Of a stretch of DNA of 64,000 bases, positions 51,291 through 63,763 are shown piece by piece. The DNA is taken from contig CP141132.1 of the NCBI GenBank assembly GCA_035236585.1, forward strand, positions 43,589,880-43,653,879, in the 5' to 3' direction. A program made the position numbers and the translations under genes. The notes under the pieces are model-generated. The model was given only the letters and a program-made list of their open reading frames with translations. It was not told the DNA's origin and searched no databases. The number at the start of each line of letters is the position of its first letter. Within the stretch, counting starts at the first letter, position 1. The DNA comes from Warburgia ugandensis. Its lineage: Eukaryota; Streptophyta; Magnoliopsida; Canellales; Canellaceae.

Positions 51291-53903
51291 TGTAATGACC
51301 CCATTTTTGTAACATTGAAATCCCGAGTTGATAATGAAAAGTTCACTTTTTGGAAATAAGGGTATTTTGGTCATTTCACTATTCACCCTGACTAGACCCA
51401 AAAATTTGGTCTTGAGAATAAAACCATTAGGTGCGTCTCATAAAAAGGAATCCAACAAGACCAAAATCACACAAAACGGAGTTGAAATGAGCAAGTTATG
51501 GCCCTTTTAAGTTCAAGGGCAAAAATGTAATTTAATTCAAAAACGGGTTTGGTATGAGAAAACAGGGACCCATTTTGATATGGGCACTCCTCTTCTTCAA
51601 CCTCCTGGAGGGTTCTAGAATGGAAGTGTTTAGGGGAGAAACCACAGCCATTCTAGAGGTTTCTCCACCACCATTCAATGGCGGTAAGAACCCCCTCCAG
51701 AACCCTTTTCTAGCTCTACAAATAAAGCTCTTGGGCGCCTCTAATGGCAGCCCAAAAGCTTGGGAAAAACCCATCGTGGAGAAGCAAACAAGAGGAGAAA
51801 ACATGGGAAAAACCCAGCCACGAACTAGGTATGCCCAAAACCCCTCCAAACCCGTCTCCCCCTTAGCCCTAGCCTAAGTTTCCCCAAGTTTTTGCATGAA
51901 AAATAATGTAAAATAGGGCTCTGGGGAGCCACAAAGGACCCAGGGACAGTCCCTAGGACGCCCAGGTCCCCGTCAAACCGAAATGCACCCCGTGCGTTGA
52001 GGAAAGCAGATGAGAATCACGGGCAGAAGCCCGGTGCATCTGCAGACACGCCCGCTGGGGCTCATGCTGCTGATGCGGGACGTGTTAGCGTCCCAGGCTT
52101 CCACCTCTTAAAGGTCTTCTATGTATACTAGGTACTAAAAAGCCTATAACTTGAGTTCTAGGACTCCGATTGAGGCGCCGCAAAAGGCTTTGTGTCCATA
52201 TTGATGACACGAACACACTCAAACCATAAAATACCTGATCAAGGCCCTATCTAAGGTGGAAAAGACCCTTAAACCATAATAGTGGCGCGGGGCCACTAAA
52301 CCTTTGTAAAACTGACTATACCAAGGCCCAATTAGGGACCTTAGGAGGCCCTTAGGCATGGGAATGAACCCTTAATGCCTAAGTAGTGTGGTAAACTATT
52401 CTAAAACTTATAGAAATAGGCTAAGCTAACCTTGTTCCCCTAAACCATGTTCAGGAGCATACGAGGACAAAGGGATTAGAGTGATCTAGCCAGGTAGTTG
52501 CTCTATCGCTACTAGACTTTTTAAAAGAACCCATGATATTTTGATGTAGGCTCTCTATCACTACTAGAATTTTTAGAAAAGAACCCATGATATTTTGATG
52601 TGGGTGCTCTATCGCTACTAGACTTTTTAAAAGAACCCATGATTCTTTTGACAATGCATGTTTTAAGTTTAAGTTATATGATTTGTTTAGCATGACTTAA
52701 TTTTATAAATGAATTCAGCATGCATATGACAAATACATATGCATAGACATGTTTTGCAAACAATTGCATATATTGCATGATTTGTGGGCATTGAGTTTTT
52801 GAAAATTTGCATGTCCTTGAGGGTTACCAAAAGACGCTAGAGTGCCTAAAAGACATTGGGTAGGCAATTGTGAGGGCTAGGCAGTTGTGAGGGACCCAAA
52901 GAGGACAGGTTTTGAAAAAGTGGTTTTTGCTTATTTGATCGTATATGATTTGGGCTAGTAAGCTCGTGGGCGCTATGCCGAGAGGTCTGGGGTGGTCTCC
53001 CAGCCTCTACCACTATTAGGTGGAATGGGTACCACGCCCAAAAAGAGCATGTCCCTAAGTCGACTGCATGTGGTACAGGGGGCTACCACTGGTGTCACGG
53101 CACTAGGTCGATGTGTCATGTGCCCCGTGGAGGCTATGACCGAGTGTCCCCAGGTACCCAGGGACCACATGACGCGAGGTCGTGGGCATAGTGGGCCCTA
53201 TGTTTTGAGGATTTACTTGCATTGCATATGGCATGACATGAGGTTGGTCGACCATACCATATATCCATGAGTTGGATTCAGTTGAGAATCTTATGTATAT
53301 CATTATGTTTATGATATATATGATACTTTTGACTTGGATTATGCGATTCTTTAAGTCATCAGTATTCCAATTCGACAATGGTTTTTAATATCGATATTGA
53401 ACATGAGTGTTCAAACATGCACATGCTTTAAAGAGCATATGATTTTAAACATAACATGCATTGTAAAACTAGTAGTGATAGACTCCTCCTGATTATAGTG
53501 TATACTCACCCAATCCTTAACATTTTTTAGGACAGCTCCACTCACGAGTAGAAGACACCTCAGGAAATGTTAGTGCTACGAGCAAGTAAATAAAAAGGAG
53601 ACAATTATACATGTAAGTAAACACTCTACCCTTTGGAGATGTATTTGAATTTATTTACAGTTGGGCTACGAGTTGTGACTGGATGGACCTGGGAAAAACA
53701 TTTATGATTTCTGAGGTTTTTCAAAAACTACTTTGGTTGTTGTGAAAGCAAATGACACTCGGGGTTTTCAAAATGAGTTTAAAACTAAAAATTTTCCGCT
53801 GCATTGCACGCTTTTTATAAAATGTTTTTCAAATAGGGATGCATCCCGCCTTAGGAATTAGATCTTGCATTTAAAAGTGCATGGGAAAACCCAGGTCGTC
53901 ACA
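51291..53903 (+). repeat. 3' LTR of the Tekay-like element
   Basis: It starts 'tgtaatgacc' and ends 'ggtcgtcaca', 2613 bases. It is collinear with the 5' LTR up to about 53530, including the 52-bp array at 52497-52645. From there to its end it is largely different from the 5' LTR apart from short patches ('gacactcggggtttt' and the last ten bases). Confidence 0.93.
52497..52645. repeat. 52-bp tandem repeat, three copies, in 3' LTR
   Basis: This is the same array as in the 5' LTR at 45697-45850, with small differences between copies. Confidence 0.88.
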
Positions 53904-54507
53904 CTTCCATTTAGGTTAGCTTAATGGCTTTGATGGTTAACCTTGAGGGCTCCATTCGCTAGGCTTCATGGATGGTTTAAATGGCTTTCTTATCTTGGCA
54001 TCATGGCTTCATCCCTTGCCATGCATGGTTTTACTTGAATTCCTTAGCTTGTCACCTTGTTTTATGGCTTATATGGTTAAGGTGGCTTGAATGGTTCCCA
54101 TGCAAAGGTGATGGAAATGCATGGTTTACTTCATGGGCCCACTTTGGCCACATTTATCTCCTTTGATCACATCCATTGCTTGCACTAAGATGATCTTGAC
54201 CTTTGGATTGATGACTTTTTAGCTTTGATTCGATCTTTTGATCTTGATATTCAATTTCATTCCTATCAATCTCGATTGTCGGATCATCATCTCTCTTGCT
54301 ACAAAAGATAAAAAATCTAATTAAATTCTAGAAAACTATATTTAACTCAAATTGGCCTTTGCAAATATGAAATATCAAACTTTCGGGTTATTAAGTTAAA
54401 AATGCATGTGTTGCAAATTTTGGTCTAAAAATCCAAATTTATCCCTATAAGTTGTAACACTTAGTTAACTAACTGGGTAGTTTTTGAGCAAAATTAAACA
54501 CTTATCA

Positions 54508-56366
54508 CACCCCCAAACCAGAATTTTTCTAGCCCTAAGTAGAACATGTGAAAAATCATTTTACAAAAACAAATACAAGGAGCCATTTTCGTAGGTACTC
54601 ATGATTGCATTTACCACATGCAACAAGCCCTTAAAACCCTAGGTAACCCTTAGTGAGCGACTTATGTCTCTTGAGGGTTTGCAATCAATATACCCACAAA
54701 ATTTGCTAATGTTGAGTCCACTATTTTATCTTAAAGAATCTTCATTCATTGGCACTCTACTAGTTTTTCACAACTTAATAGAGAGGATTGTTAATTTCTC
54801 AAAGTGCATGTGTGTGTACAACCACATAAGTCCTACTTCTATCTAAATATTCTTAAATTCCTTTGGAAATATATTTTGAACTCAAATCCTCTCAAGTATA
54901 CTCTAAAAAATGAAGCTCTCAGATAAGGGTTGAACATATATCTCTCATTATGTGATTGAATTTAACAAACTAATGGTTCACATAAAATTTTAAGTGGTGA
55001 TGAGATAAATGAATGTGATTCCTAAGAGTGGATGTCATTATCAAGAATAGTAGGGGTATTTTACCTTAGTTCTTTCTTTTTATTTCCTCTTTAAGGCCAT
55101 GTTCCACCAAAGATCCATAGGTCTTTCAATAGGATGAAAAATAGGCGTGGGACAGTTTTAGAAAAGAAGGGTATAAGGATTTTGAAGGTTCAAAATTAAG
55201 TAGAGGTCTTGTTTTTGACTATTGGACAATTCTTCTTTACTTTGGTGGGGTGAATTTCCTTTGTATTCTTGTATTTCAATTTTTCTCTTCTTTTCTAATT
55301 TTTTTTTCTCACTTTTCTGTCTTTTTCTTTTGGCTTATTTGAAAGGACTTCTTGTGTTTTTCAATTCTTTGAATTTTTGTCCTCTTTGAACTTTTCTATT
55401 AACTCTACTCATTTTGAAAATGAGTAATGGTTATTAATTTTTCTAGCTTATTCTAGGTTAAGGCAAATTGGGTTAAAGAAGAAAAGGCTTAATAATAGTT
55501 GGCTTAAAGGGCTAACTAGTGGTACAATATATATATATATATATATATAAGTATATGTATATATGTATATTGCGAAGGTTTTATGTCTTTGGGCTGAACA
55601 CGGATGGCCTATATCATTCCTTAGATTTCTTCAAGCCTATTAGATACTATAAATTTTCTAGAAAGAAAGCCTTTACTCCTATTTATTCTTGATAGTTACC
55701 CAAAACAAGGATAATAGGATCACTCTAAGTTATGTACATTGAAGAAACTATGGAATTACTTATAACTATTTGAAAAGAAAATAGTCTCTAAATGCATTGG
55801 GTTATGGGTCTCCATTGATTTTCTTCAGTGTCTCTGAGCCACATATCTCTATTAGTCTTGAGTATGCGCTGTGTAAATATTTTTTGAGAATTAACCTTTA
55901 TAAAATTCCTCAACACATGAATAATATGAAAAAGTAGCCTTATAGACTCCCATTAAGAGGTGAAAACAATAGAATTAGTAAATTCTGAACATCCAGTTCT
56001 CATCATAGTAAGGGAACCAAAAGTTTTTTTTTTTTTTTCAAAAATTCAAGAAATCTAAAATCTCTATGTGCATCTACACCCCCCAACCTAAATGAAACAT
56101 TGTTTACAATGTTTGAAAACATAGGACCATATATGAAAATGAAAAGGTGCAAAAATTAAGTTTTGGAAAATAGCTAAGTTACCATCCAAGTAGTGCTAAG
56201 TTTTATGTCTTCAGCCAGACATAATGATAAGTTCATGTATAATGATCTACAAGGGTTCTTGGAAAATGTTACAGTTGGTCATGATAATGAGGTGCCTCTA
56301 AAAGTGTTTCTTCAAATTCAGGGTTAGGCAGTTCTAAGAAAGGTTTTAACCTCTGACCATTTACAT
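54508..56366 (-). other. 3' untranslated region of element G
   Basis: AT-rich and non-coding, it parallels C (13032-14860) almost base for base in places ('accccccaacctaaatgaaa', 'agtgctaag'). It contains a TA dinucleotide run at 55526-55549 and a T run near 56024-56037. No reading frame is credible. Confidence 0.75.
55526..55549. repeat. (TA)n microsatellite, about 12 units
   Basis: A perfect TA run within G's 3' untranslated region, followed by imperfect 'tatgtatata' units to about 55570. Confidence 0.95.
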
Positions 56367-57560
56367 TTTAGGTCTCTCCATTCTTCTCAATCTTGATGGC
56401 CCCATGTGGGTATACTATACGTATGATGTAAGGTCCAATCCATTTAAATATGAGTTTGTCTAGGAATAGATGCAAATGTGAAATGTACAATAGGACCTTT
56501 TGTCTAAGGAAGAAGGATTTCCTTAAAATTTGTCTATCATTGGTAACATTCATCTGATCTTTGTACAATTGTGCAGACTCAGATGCATCTTTCCTCAATG
56601 CTTCCAACTCATTAAGTTGGAGTTTTTAGTCCATTTTAGCAAAATCTAAGTCAAAATTGAGCTTTTTAATAGCCCAATATGCCTTGTGCTCTATCTCTAC
56701 TTGTAAGTGACAAGCCTTTCCATAGACCATGCAATAGGGTGATATTCCTATAGGAGTTTTATAGGCTATACGATATGCCCACAAGGCATCGTTAAGTCTC
56801 ACAGACTAGTCTTTCCAACTTGGATTGACTATCTTCTCTAGAATGTGGTTGATCTCCCCATGGGACACCTCTACTTGGCCACTGATCTGAGGGTGGTATG
56901 GGGTGGCTATCTTATAGTTGACACCATGCTTTTTCATTAAATTATCAAACACTTTATTACAAAAGTATTTCCCCCCATCACTTATGATGGATCTTGGAGT
57001 ACAAAACCATCAAAAACATTTTCTTTTAAAAACTTTACCACAACCTTGTGGTCATTGGTTTTGCAAGGTACTGCCCATAGTCCACTCCCACTAAGATGTA
57101 CAAGTACCCAAAGGAATTAGGAAAGGGTCCTATGAAATCTATGCCTCAAACATTGAATGTTTCTATGACAAGGATTAGGTTTAAGGGCATCATGCATTTC
57201 CTTCATAGGCTAACTAATGTTTAACACCTCATACATGCTGTGTAGTAAACATGTGCATCCTTAAATATGGTGGGCTAATAAAAATCATGTTGCAAATTTT
57301 TTGTAGCAATCTTTCTTGAGCTAAAAAGGCCCCCACATGCATGATCATGATAGAAGGAGATGATTTGACTATGCTCACTATCTAGTATGCATCTCCTTAT
57401 CACCTAATCAGGACAATACTAGAATAAGTATAGGTCATCCCAAGTAAAGAATTTTACATCGATCAAAAATCTCTTTTTATCCTGTTTTGTCCAATGATTT
57501 AGCATTTATTGTGTAACAAGATGATTTACTAGATCTGCATACAAAGGCAACTAGGAAATA
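56367..57560 (-). pseudogene. Athila integrase region (element G)
   Basis: The C-terminal part reads MEALRKDASESAQLYKDQM, then ILRKSFFLRQKVLLYISHLH, LFLDKLIFKWIGPYIIRIVY and PHGAIKIEKNGET (56370-56607). Further upstream on the minus strand are the core end ([15 protein letters not shown]-like near 56690-56760) and the histidine/cysteine region near 57200-57330. This is Athila integrase. It is broken. Confidence 0.88.
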
Positions 57561-57599
57561 TGTAGTAACTATTCATCCAAGGATTCAGTTATAGGCACA

Positions 57600-58155
57600 T
57601 GATTGCTAGTGTCCTCCACCACTAATTTAGATAAGTGGTTTGCTATGACATTTTCAAAACATTTCTTATCCTAAATTTTTAAGTCAAACTCATATGCCAG
57701 GAGTATCTATTGGATCAACATAGGTTTTGCATCCAATTAGAAAAGGAGGTACTTTAAAGCCGGGTGATTTCAGTACACTATAACTTTAGACCCAACAAGT
57801 AAGATCTAAACTTAGCCAAAGAAAACACTACAACAAACAACTCTTTCTCAATGGTTGAATAATTGAGTTGTGCATCATTTAGGGTTTCACTAGAGTAGTA
57901 TATCACGTGGAGAAGTTTATCAATGTGTTGCCTCAAAACTGCTCCAATGGCATAATCAGACACATCACACATTATCTCAAATGGTACATTCCAACCAAGT
58001 GGTTGGATAGTGGGTGCAGAAGTTAACTCAATCTTGATTCTTAAATGCTTTCTTACAATTGTCATTGAAGTAAAAAATGGACTTTGTAAGTAGATTACAC
58101 AGGGGATTGGCAATTTTGCTAAAATCTTTGATAAATCTTCTGTAAAAGCTAGCAT
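57600..58155 (-). pseudogene. Athila RNase H region (element G)
   Basis: The blocks PTIQPLGWNVPFEIMCDVSD, YAIGAVLRQHIDKLLHVIYY, SSETLNDAQLNYSTIEKEL and FSLAKFRSYLLGLK lie in order between RT and integrase. Confidence 0.9.
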
Positions 58156-58910
58156 GTCCTAAAAAGGAGTCAATTTGATTCACTGTCCATGGTGGAGGAA
58201 GGTTGGCTATGAAATGCATTTTAGCCTTATCGACCTCAATCCAATGGGTGATATAATGTGGTCTAGAACTATCTCACTTTGTACCATAAAATGACACTTT
58301 TTCTAATTTAACACAAGATTCTTCTTTTGACACCTTATAAGAACTAACATTAAGTAGTACAGGTACTCATCAAAAGATGACCCAATTACCAAGAATTCAT
58401 CCATGAAACCTCTAAAAACCTTTCTACCGTATCAGAAAAGATGATCAACATACACCTTTGAAATGTGGTGGGAGCATTGCAAAGCCCAATAGGTATACGT
58501 CGGTAAGTTAATGTTCCAAAAGGATAGGTGAAGGTGGTCTTCTCTTGATCCTTGGGTGCTATAGGAATTTGGTTATAACTAGAATATCCATGCAAAAAGC
58601 AATAATAACTATGTTTGGCCAACCCTTTAAGCATTTGGCCAATAAAAGGTATAGGAAAGTGGTATTTCCTCGTGACTGTATTCTACTTTTGGCTGTCAAT
58701 GCAAACTCTCCACTCGATGGTCATGCAGGTGGGTACTAACTCATTCTTTTCATTTTTGACTACTGTTATCCCAAATTTCTTGGGTACACCTGAACAAGAC
58801 CGACTTAAGTGCTATCAGAGATAGGGTATATGATGCCAACATATAGAAGTTTTAGGACTTCATCTCTGACCACGTCCTTCATATGGGGATTCAGTTGTCT
58901 TTGGGTTTCC
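58100..58910 (-). pseudogene. Athila reverse transcriptase region (element G)
   Basis: The blocks GLAKHSYYCFLHGYSSYNQI, PIAPKDQEKTTFTYPFGTLT, YRRIPIGLCNAPTTFQRCML and IFSDTVERFLEVSWMN (58386-58634) are followed by the catalytic and thumb regions. FLGHASFYRRFIKDFSKIAN then appears at 58090-58170. It is broken. Confidence 0.9.
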
Positions 58911-58999
58911 CTAAAAGGTTTTGTATTTTCATCCCGGTGTATCCTATGCATGCATATTGCTAGACTAATCCCTTTGATGTTTGCTATGGTCCACCTAGA

Positions 59000-59900
59000 C
59001 TAGTTGTATATTCCTTAAGAATATTAGTAAGTTTTTTGTCCTATTTGTATCTAAATATGATGTTATTATCACGGGTGAGGTTTCATTTGGGCTTAGGTAT
59101 GAATATTTGAGATTGTTAGGCAAGGGTATTAGGGTTAGAGAATGTGGTTGCTCTACGGAGTGTGTGGGGACAGACTCTGAAGGAAGTAGTGGCTCTACAT
59201 AGGGGCCCCACTTAGAGGTATCCATAATTGGAGCAACCTCTAAAAGGTTCTTTACCTCCTCAATAGAATTTTTTAAATTAAAATCTCCATTAAAGTGCAT
59301 GAGACAAGCCTCTAGAGGGTCAGAGATGAAAGATGGTGGATGAATGTCGTGAATTAGACTCTCAATCAAATTCACATCATAAGAACCATCAAGGTCTAAA
59401 TGTTGTTGATCAGTATTAAAGACATTTAGCTTAACTTTCATGTTACCAAATAACGGTTTCATTACACCATTCCTATAGTTAATAATGGCATTAGAAGTTG
59501 CCAAAATTGGATGTCCAAGGATGATTGGGGATTGACTATTGGGATCAGATACAGGTTAGGTGTATAGTATAATAAAATCATTAGGGTAATAAAACTAGTC
59601 CACTTGTATCAACATATCTTCAACCAAACCATAGGGTATTTTGATAGATCTAGCAGCTAATTATAGCGTGGCAGTGGTTAGTTTTAACTCATGGAGTATT
59701 ACTTGTTGGGAGATAGAGTATGGCAACAAGTTGACACTAGCACCTATGTTAAGTAGTGCTCATCTATAATATGATCTCCGATAATGTAGGAAATGGTAGG
59801 ACACCCTAGGTCTCTAAATTTTGATGGGGTCTTATGTTGTATCAAAGAGCTCATCCACTAGGTGAGGAAAGCCTTTTTCTAGACATTTAGCTTTCTTTTG
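59000..59900 (-). pseudogene. Athila protease and linker region (element G)
   Basis: The linker FGNMKVKLNVFNTDQQHLDL and YDVNLIESLIHDIHPPSF lies at 59330-59460. The protease core with NLLPYSIS-like residues lies near 59695-59745. It parallels E (7618-8420) and C. Confidence 0.8.
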
Positions 59901-60444
59901 CTAGTAGAGATCTCTTTCAAGAACTTGGCATAGGAAGGGACATCTTTTATTGCATTGAGTAATGGAATATTGATTTAAACATGTTTATTGTTTCCTTTCT
60001 AGCTTGTTTAGTAACTGAGGAAATGGGGCATTAGGCACATGAGGTGCCTCCACTATGGGTTCTACAGGGGTTTTTTGTCTTTTCTCTTTCTCCTGTGTTT
60101 TGGTTGCTTCCTTTTCCTCTCCATTTTTCTTAGCCTACTCTACCTTGTCGTCAATCTAACAACTGCTCCTAAGGGCGATTATAGACTTGGCATGCTCATG
60201 AGGGTTAAGGTTTTGAGAAATTGACCCTGTCTCAATTTGGCCCTTAAGGTTAGGGATGGGTTGACTAGGGAGCTGACCATTTTCTCTATCATGTAGTGTA
60301 GTTGACATTTGGCTTACCTACATCTCTAACTTGGTTATGGCTTGAGAGTTGTCATGGGTTGAATGTCTACTATCATTTTGCAATTGGTGTAAGGCATTTT
60401 AGTATCTTCATTTTCCTTTAAAAGATCTTTCAAGAAGGGTCCAT
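59900..60444 (-). pseudogene. gag 3' part (element G)
   Basis: The minus-strand sequence parallels C (15340-15950), including the upstream basic linker with 'taggagcagttgttaga'-like blocks. It stops at the LTR of H. It is broken. Confidence 0.7.
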
Positions 60445-62356
60445 TGTTTTATTGTAAGTGCACGAGCTATTGTAGTCTAGCATATGCAAGTACAAGTTGA
60501 TCCCATAGGGACTTGCTTTAATAATTTAGAGTCTAAATAAAATTTAATTGTTCAAAAATTAAAAATAAATAATAAAAATTATTAAAAATGGAATCAAAGT
60601 TCAGATCTATTCAACTACTAAAAATTATAGAATTCCTAGTTCAAGAAGACAGAAAATTAAACTAAATAACAAGAAAAATCTACTTCCCTAGCTTAATCTC
60701 TATCAATTTCTTCAAATCTAGTCTTCTTGGAGTCTCTAAACCTTTGTTAATGTCTTCAGCATGCCCTTGATTAAAGATCCAATGGCTAGGTTAGGTAGAT
60801 TCACAAAAATCTTACAGATATGAAGTAAATAAGGATTTTGGGATTTGGATAGTTTAGCTTAATTTTTAGAGCTCAGATTAATTATTAGAGACATTAATTA
60901 GGCTAAGGGATTCCCTAAGAAGAAAATTTGAAAAATAATTGAAAATTTGATTTGAAATAGGGGAGGAATAGAGAAATCTTGTTGGTTAGGGCTAACCTGT
61001 TGATTAGGTTAAACCTTAATAGATCTGGCTCGGATTGTGTAGTTCTTGGATAAGTAGAACACGAATAAATAAAATAAAATAAAAACCTAGAATGGGAATA
61101 GGGGTACAGATGGCATTAAATCAGGCACATAACTGGATTTAAATTACAATTGCAAAGGGCAAAAATAAAATTTCTAGAAAAAAATCAGAATTAAACGAAA
61201 AGCATGAAACTTGACAGATGTAGAGGAAACTAGTGATGGAGGAGGAGAAGAGAGGGGAAGAAAGAGGAAAATAGAGGAAACTAGTTTTGGGTTTCCTCTT
61301 ATGAGTTGGCTAGTTACGAAGAAGAAAATCTAGTAGTGCATGGAGCAATAGAGTAGAAACCAATGCCAATGGAACAGGAGAAGGTGTAGAGCGATAAAGC
61401 TGAGATTGCATCAGGTGATGAGGAAAATAGGTGGGTTGGTTAGAGCCCGTGAGGAAGCAGAAAGAGCTGAGAGAGAGGGAGTGACAAAAATCTGGTTTGG
61501 GTGATAGAGAGAGAAGGGAGTCAAGGTGAAGAGGGATGACACAACGGAGAAAAATAGTAGGAGAGAGAGGGTGAGGCAAGGAAGTGGAGAGGTCAATCAA
61601 ATAGAGGAGGCAGGGGTGGCTATGAAAAGAGATGGAATGGGGCTAGTGCAGTAAAAAAAATGGAGCGACAAGAGGGATAAAGGTGTTATGGAAGAATACA
61701 ACGACGATAACTAAAAACACTAGCAAGCAAAGAAAAATAAACTCAAAACTATCCCCAAAACTCCCATGGATTCCCCCTTATAAGGCTTTCCCCCTTCTAA
61801 TTCTCCTCCCTGATTTTCCTTATCCTTTCCTTATGGTGAGTAGTTAGTTTCCTACTAGGAAACTTCTATCTCCTTGAATTATGCCTCTTCATTTTAAATT
61901 TGATCCCTTATTTAGGCAATCTTATCCATGATCTCCTTTCCCCTTATTAGAACATTTTTTCTTTTAGGAAACCTTCCAATATTGCTTTGTGAGTGATCTG
62001 GCTTGTTCAGTGCCTCTTGTGAGTAATCTACACCATTGATTTTTTATTTGACACTAATCAACACAATTCAAGTAATCTAATATCCAATCTAACTGATCTG
62101 CCCCATATAATTTGGCATTCGAACCACGATCTATTTGATATTCTAAATATAAGACTAGATTAGAGTCAATTAACCATACATTAAGCATCCGATTAGCTCT
62201 GATGTTTAGCTAACCATTAAATTTGACAAATTACTGTTGGATAGTCAATTTGAGCTAAAATTTATATTTTTTTCCAAACACTATCAAATTGATGGGTTGG
62301 ATGATCTAATTAAATGCTAAACTAGTGGTATTTTGGACAAAATTAAACACTTAACA
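60445..62356 (-). repeat. 3' LTR of element H (TGTTAAG-type)
   Basis: It is 1912 bases, closest to C's LTRs ('aaaatacc..tagtttagcatttaattaga' in reverse). A TATA-like CCTTATAAGG lies near 61787-61796 on the minus strand. The GA/TC-rich part (61230-61620) has only short GA runs here. Confidence 0.88.
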
Positions 62357-62607
62357 CACCCCTCAACTAGCATTTTGCTAGACCTGAGCAAAATATGTGA
62401 AAAATAATTTTACAAAAACTGGTACAAAGTGCCACTTTTGTAGGTTCTCATGATTGCATTTAGCACATGCAACAAGCCCTTGAACCCCCAGGTTGCCCCT
62501 CGTGAGGGTTTGCAGTGAATATACCCAGAAGATTGAAGTGAATATACCCACAAGATTCAATAAGGTTGAGCCCTCTATTTTTTCTGAAAGAATCCTCATT
62601 CATTAGC
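60445..62607 (-). mobile_element. Athila element H, 3' end only (fossil)
   Basis: The parts seen are the 3' LTR (60445-62356, minus strand), the polypurine tract in reverse 'cacccctcaactag' (62357-62370) and about 240 bases of 3' untranslated region. That region is cut by the TRIM-like array at 62608. The rest is outside the window. H lies in G's gag in the same orientation. The bases before its edge (tccat, 60440-60444) should recur at its other end. Confidence 0.85.
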
Positions 62608-62941
62608 TGACACACCCCACCCGTGTGGGGTCCACAGTAAGAATATTGTCCGCTTTGGGCCGGGGCCCGCACGACTTTGTTCTCACCTTGGCTTACCAAA
62701 GTAAAACGTGTTCTTACTGTGAGGAGTGTTCCCACTCCTTATCACCCAACCCAGCTCCCCTTCCTAGGCGGTATGGGACTAACTCTCAACCGTCCCCCCC
62801 TCGGCCTTCGCCGCTTCGCCGCCATCACGATGCCTCATGGTACCTGAGTCAGAAAGGGTAGATCTCTCCCCCTTAGGGGACACACGCCCTCGTGTGACCG
62901 AGGCACGCATACGGTTAGCCACCCATCCCCATGAGGGAACT

Positions 62942-62954
62942 GGCTTTGATACCA
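62942..62954 (-). promoter_or_regulatory. iMet-type primer site, TRIM unit 1/2 boundary
   Basis: On the minus strand it reads TGGTATCAAAGCC, directly after the LTR-like end. A second such site lies at 63643-63655. Confidence 0.7.
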
Positions 62955-63293
62955 TTTAACACACCCCACCCATGTGGGGTCCACAGTAAGAATATTGTTT
63001 GCTTTGGGCCAGGGCCCGCACGACTTTGTTCTCACCTTGGCTTCCTAAGGTAAAATGCGTTCTTACTGTGAGGAGTGTTCCCACTCCTTATCACCCAGAT
63101 CATCTCCACCCCCTAGCCGGTATGGGACTAACTCTCTTGCATCCTGCCCTCAAACCATCTCGGCTCCCCTCACAAGGCCAAGCCTCAGGCCATCTTGGCA
63201 AGGTAGCCATCTCCCACTTACGGGACACACACCCCCGTGTGTCACCACACGAGCGATGGTGTGGCTAGCCATCCATCCCTGGGGTCAGGGTTT

Positions 63294-63306
63294 GGCTCTG
63301 ATACCA
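63294..63306 (-). promoter_or_regulatory. iMet-type primer site, TRIM unit 2/3 boundary
   Basis: On the minus strand it reads TGGTATCAGAGCC, identical to the primer site of the Tekay-like element at 47063-47075. Confidence 0.8.
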
Positions 63307-63763
63307 TTTGACACACCCCACCCGTGTGGGGTCCACAATAAGAATATTGTTCGCTTTGGGCCAGGGCCTGCACAGCTTTGTTCTCACCCTGGCTTCCTAG
63401 GGTAAAATGCATTCTTACTGTGAGGAGTGTTCCCACTCCTTATCACCCATCCTAGCTCCCCTTCCCAGGCAATATGGGACTAACTCTCAACCGTCCCCCC
63501 CTCGGCCTTCGTCGCTTCGCCGCCATCACGATGCCTCATGGTACCTGAGCCGGCAAGGGTAGATCTCTCCCCCTTAGGGGACACACGCCCTCATGTGACC
63601 GAGGCATGCATACGGTTAGCCACCCATCCCCATGAGGGAACTGGCTTTGATACCATTTGATACACCCCACCCGTGTGGGGTCCACAGTAAGAATATTGTT
63701 CGCTTTGGTCTGGGGCCCACACAGCTTTATTCTCACCCTGGCTTCCTAGGGTAAAACACGTTC

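Larger units (their letters stand above)
44423..53903 (+). mobile_element. Chromodomain Ty3/gypsy element, Tekay/Del-like (fossil)
   Basis: The element is 9.5 kb, with LTRs at 44423-47060 and 51291-53903. Target duplications are cttct (44418-44422) and cttcc (53904-53908), with one difference. A tRNA-iMet primer site is at 47063-47075. Gag with zinc knuckle, protease, RT, RNase H, integrase and a chromodomain-like tail follow in order, and a purine-rich tract precedes the 3' LTR. It is broken, with roughly five to ten interruptions, yet it is the least decayed coding element in the window. By eye the LTRs differ by about 7-8% over the first 235 bases, giving an age of a few million years at usual plant rates. 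It lies inside G's LTR. Confidence 0.93.
42466..54507 (-). repeat. 3' LTR of Athila element G, split by the Tekay-like element
   Basis: The LTR pieces are 42466-44422 and 53904-54507 on the minus strand. The right edge 'aaattaaacacttatca' is followed by 'cacccccaaaccag', a polypurine tract in reverse. The flanks of the Tekay-like insertion match D's uninterrupted LTR near 3180-3210 ('ccttccatttagcttagctt'). The left edge against J is only approximate. The LTR's own length is about 2.5 kb. Confidence 0.78.
54508..60444 (-). mobile_element. Athila element G, internal region (fossil)
   Basis: From right to left are gag end, protease, RT, RNase H, integrase and a 3' untranslated region leading to the split 3' LTR. 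G's gag start, leader and 5' LTR lie beyond H, outside the window. G is heavily broken, with more than ten interruptions. Its RT and RNase H blocks are the same family as B and E. Confidence 0.85.
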
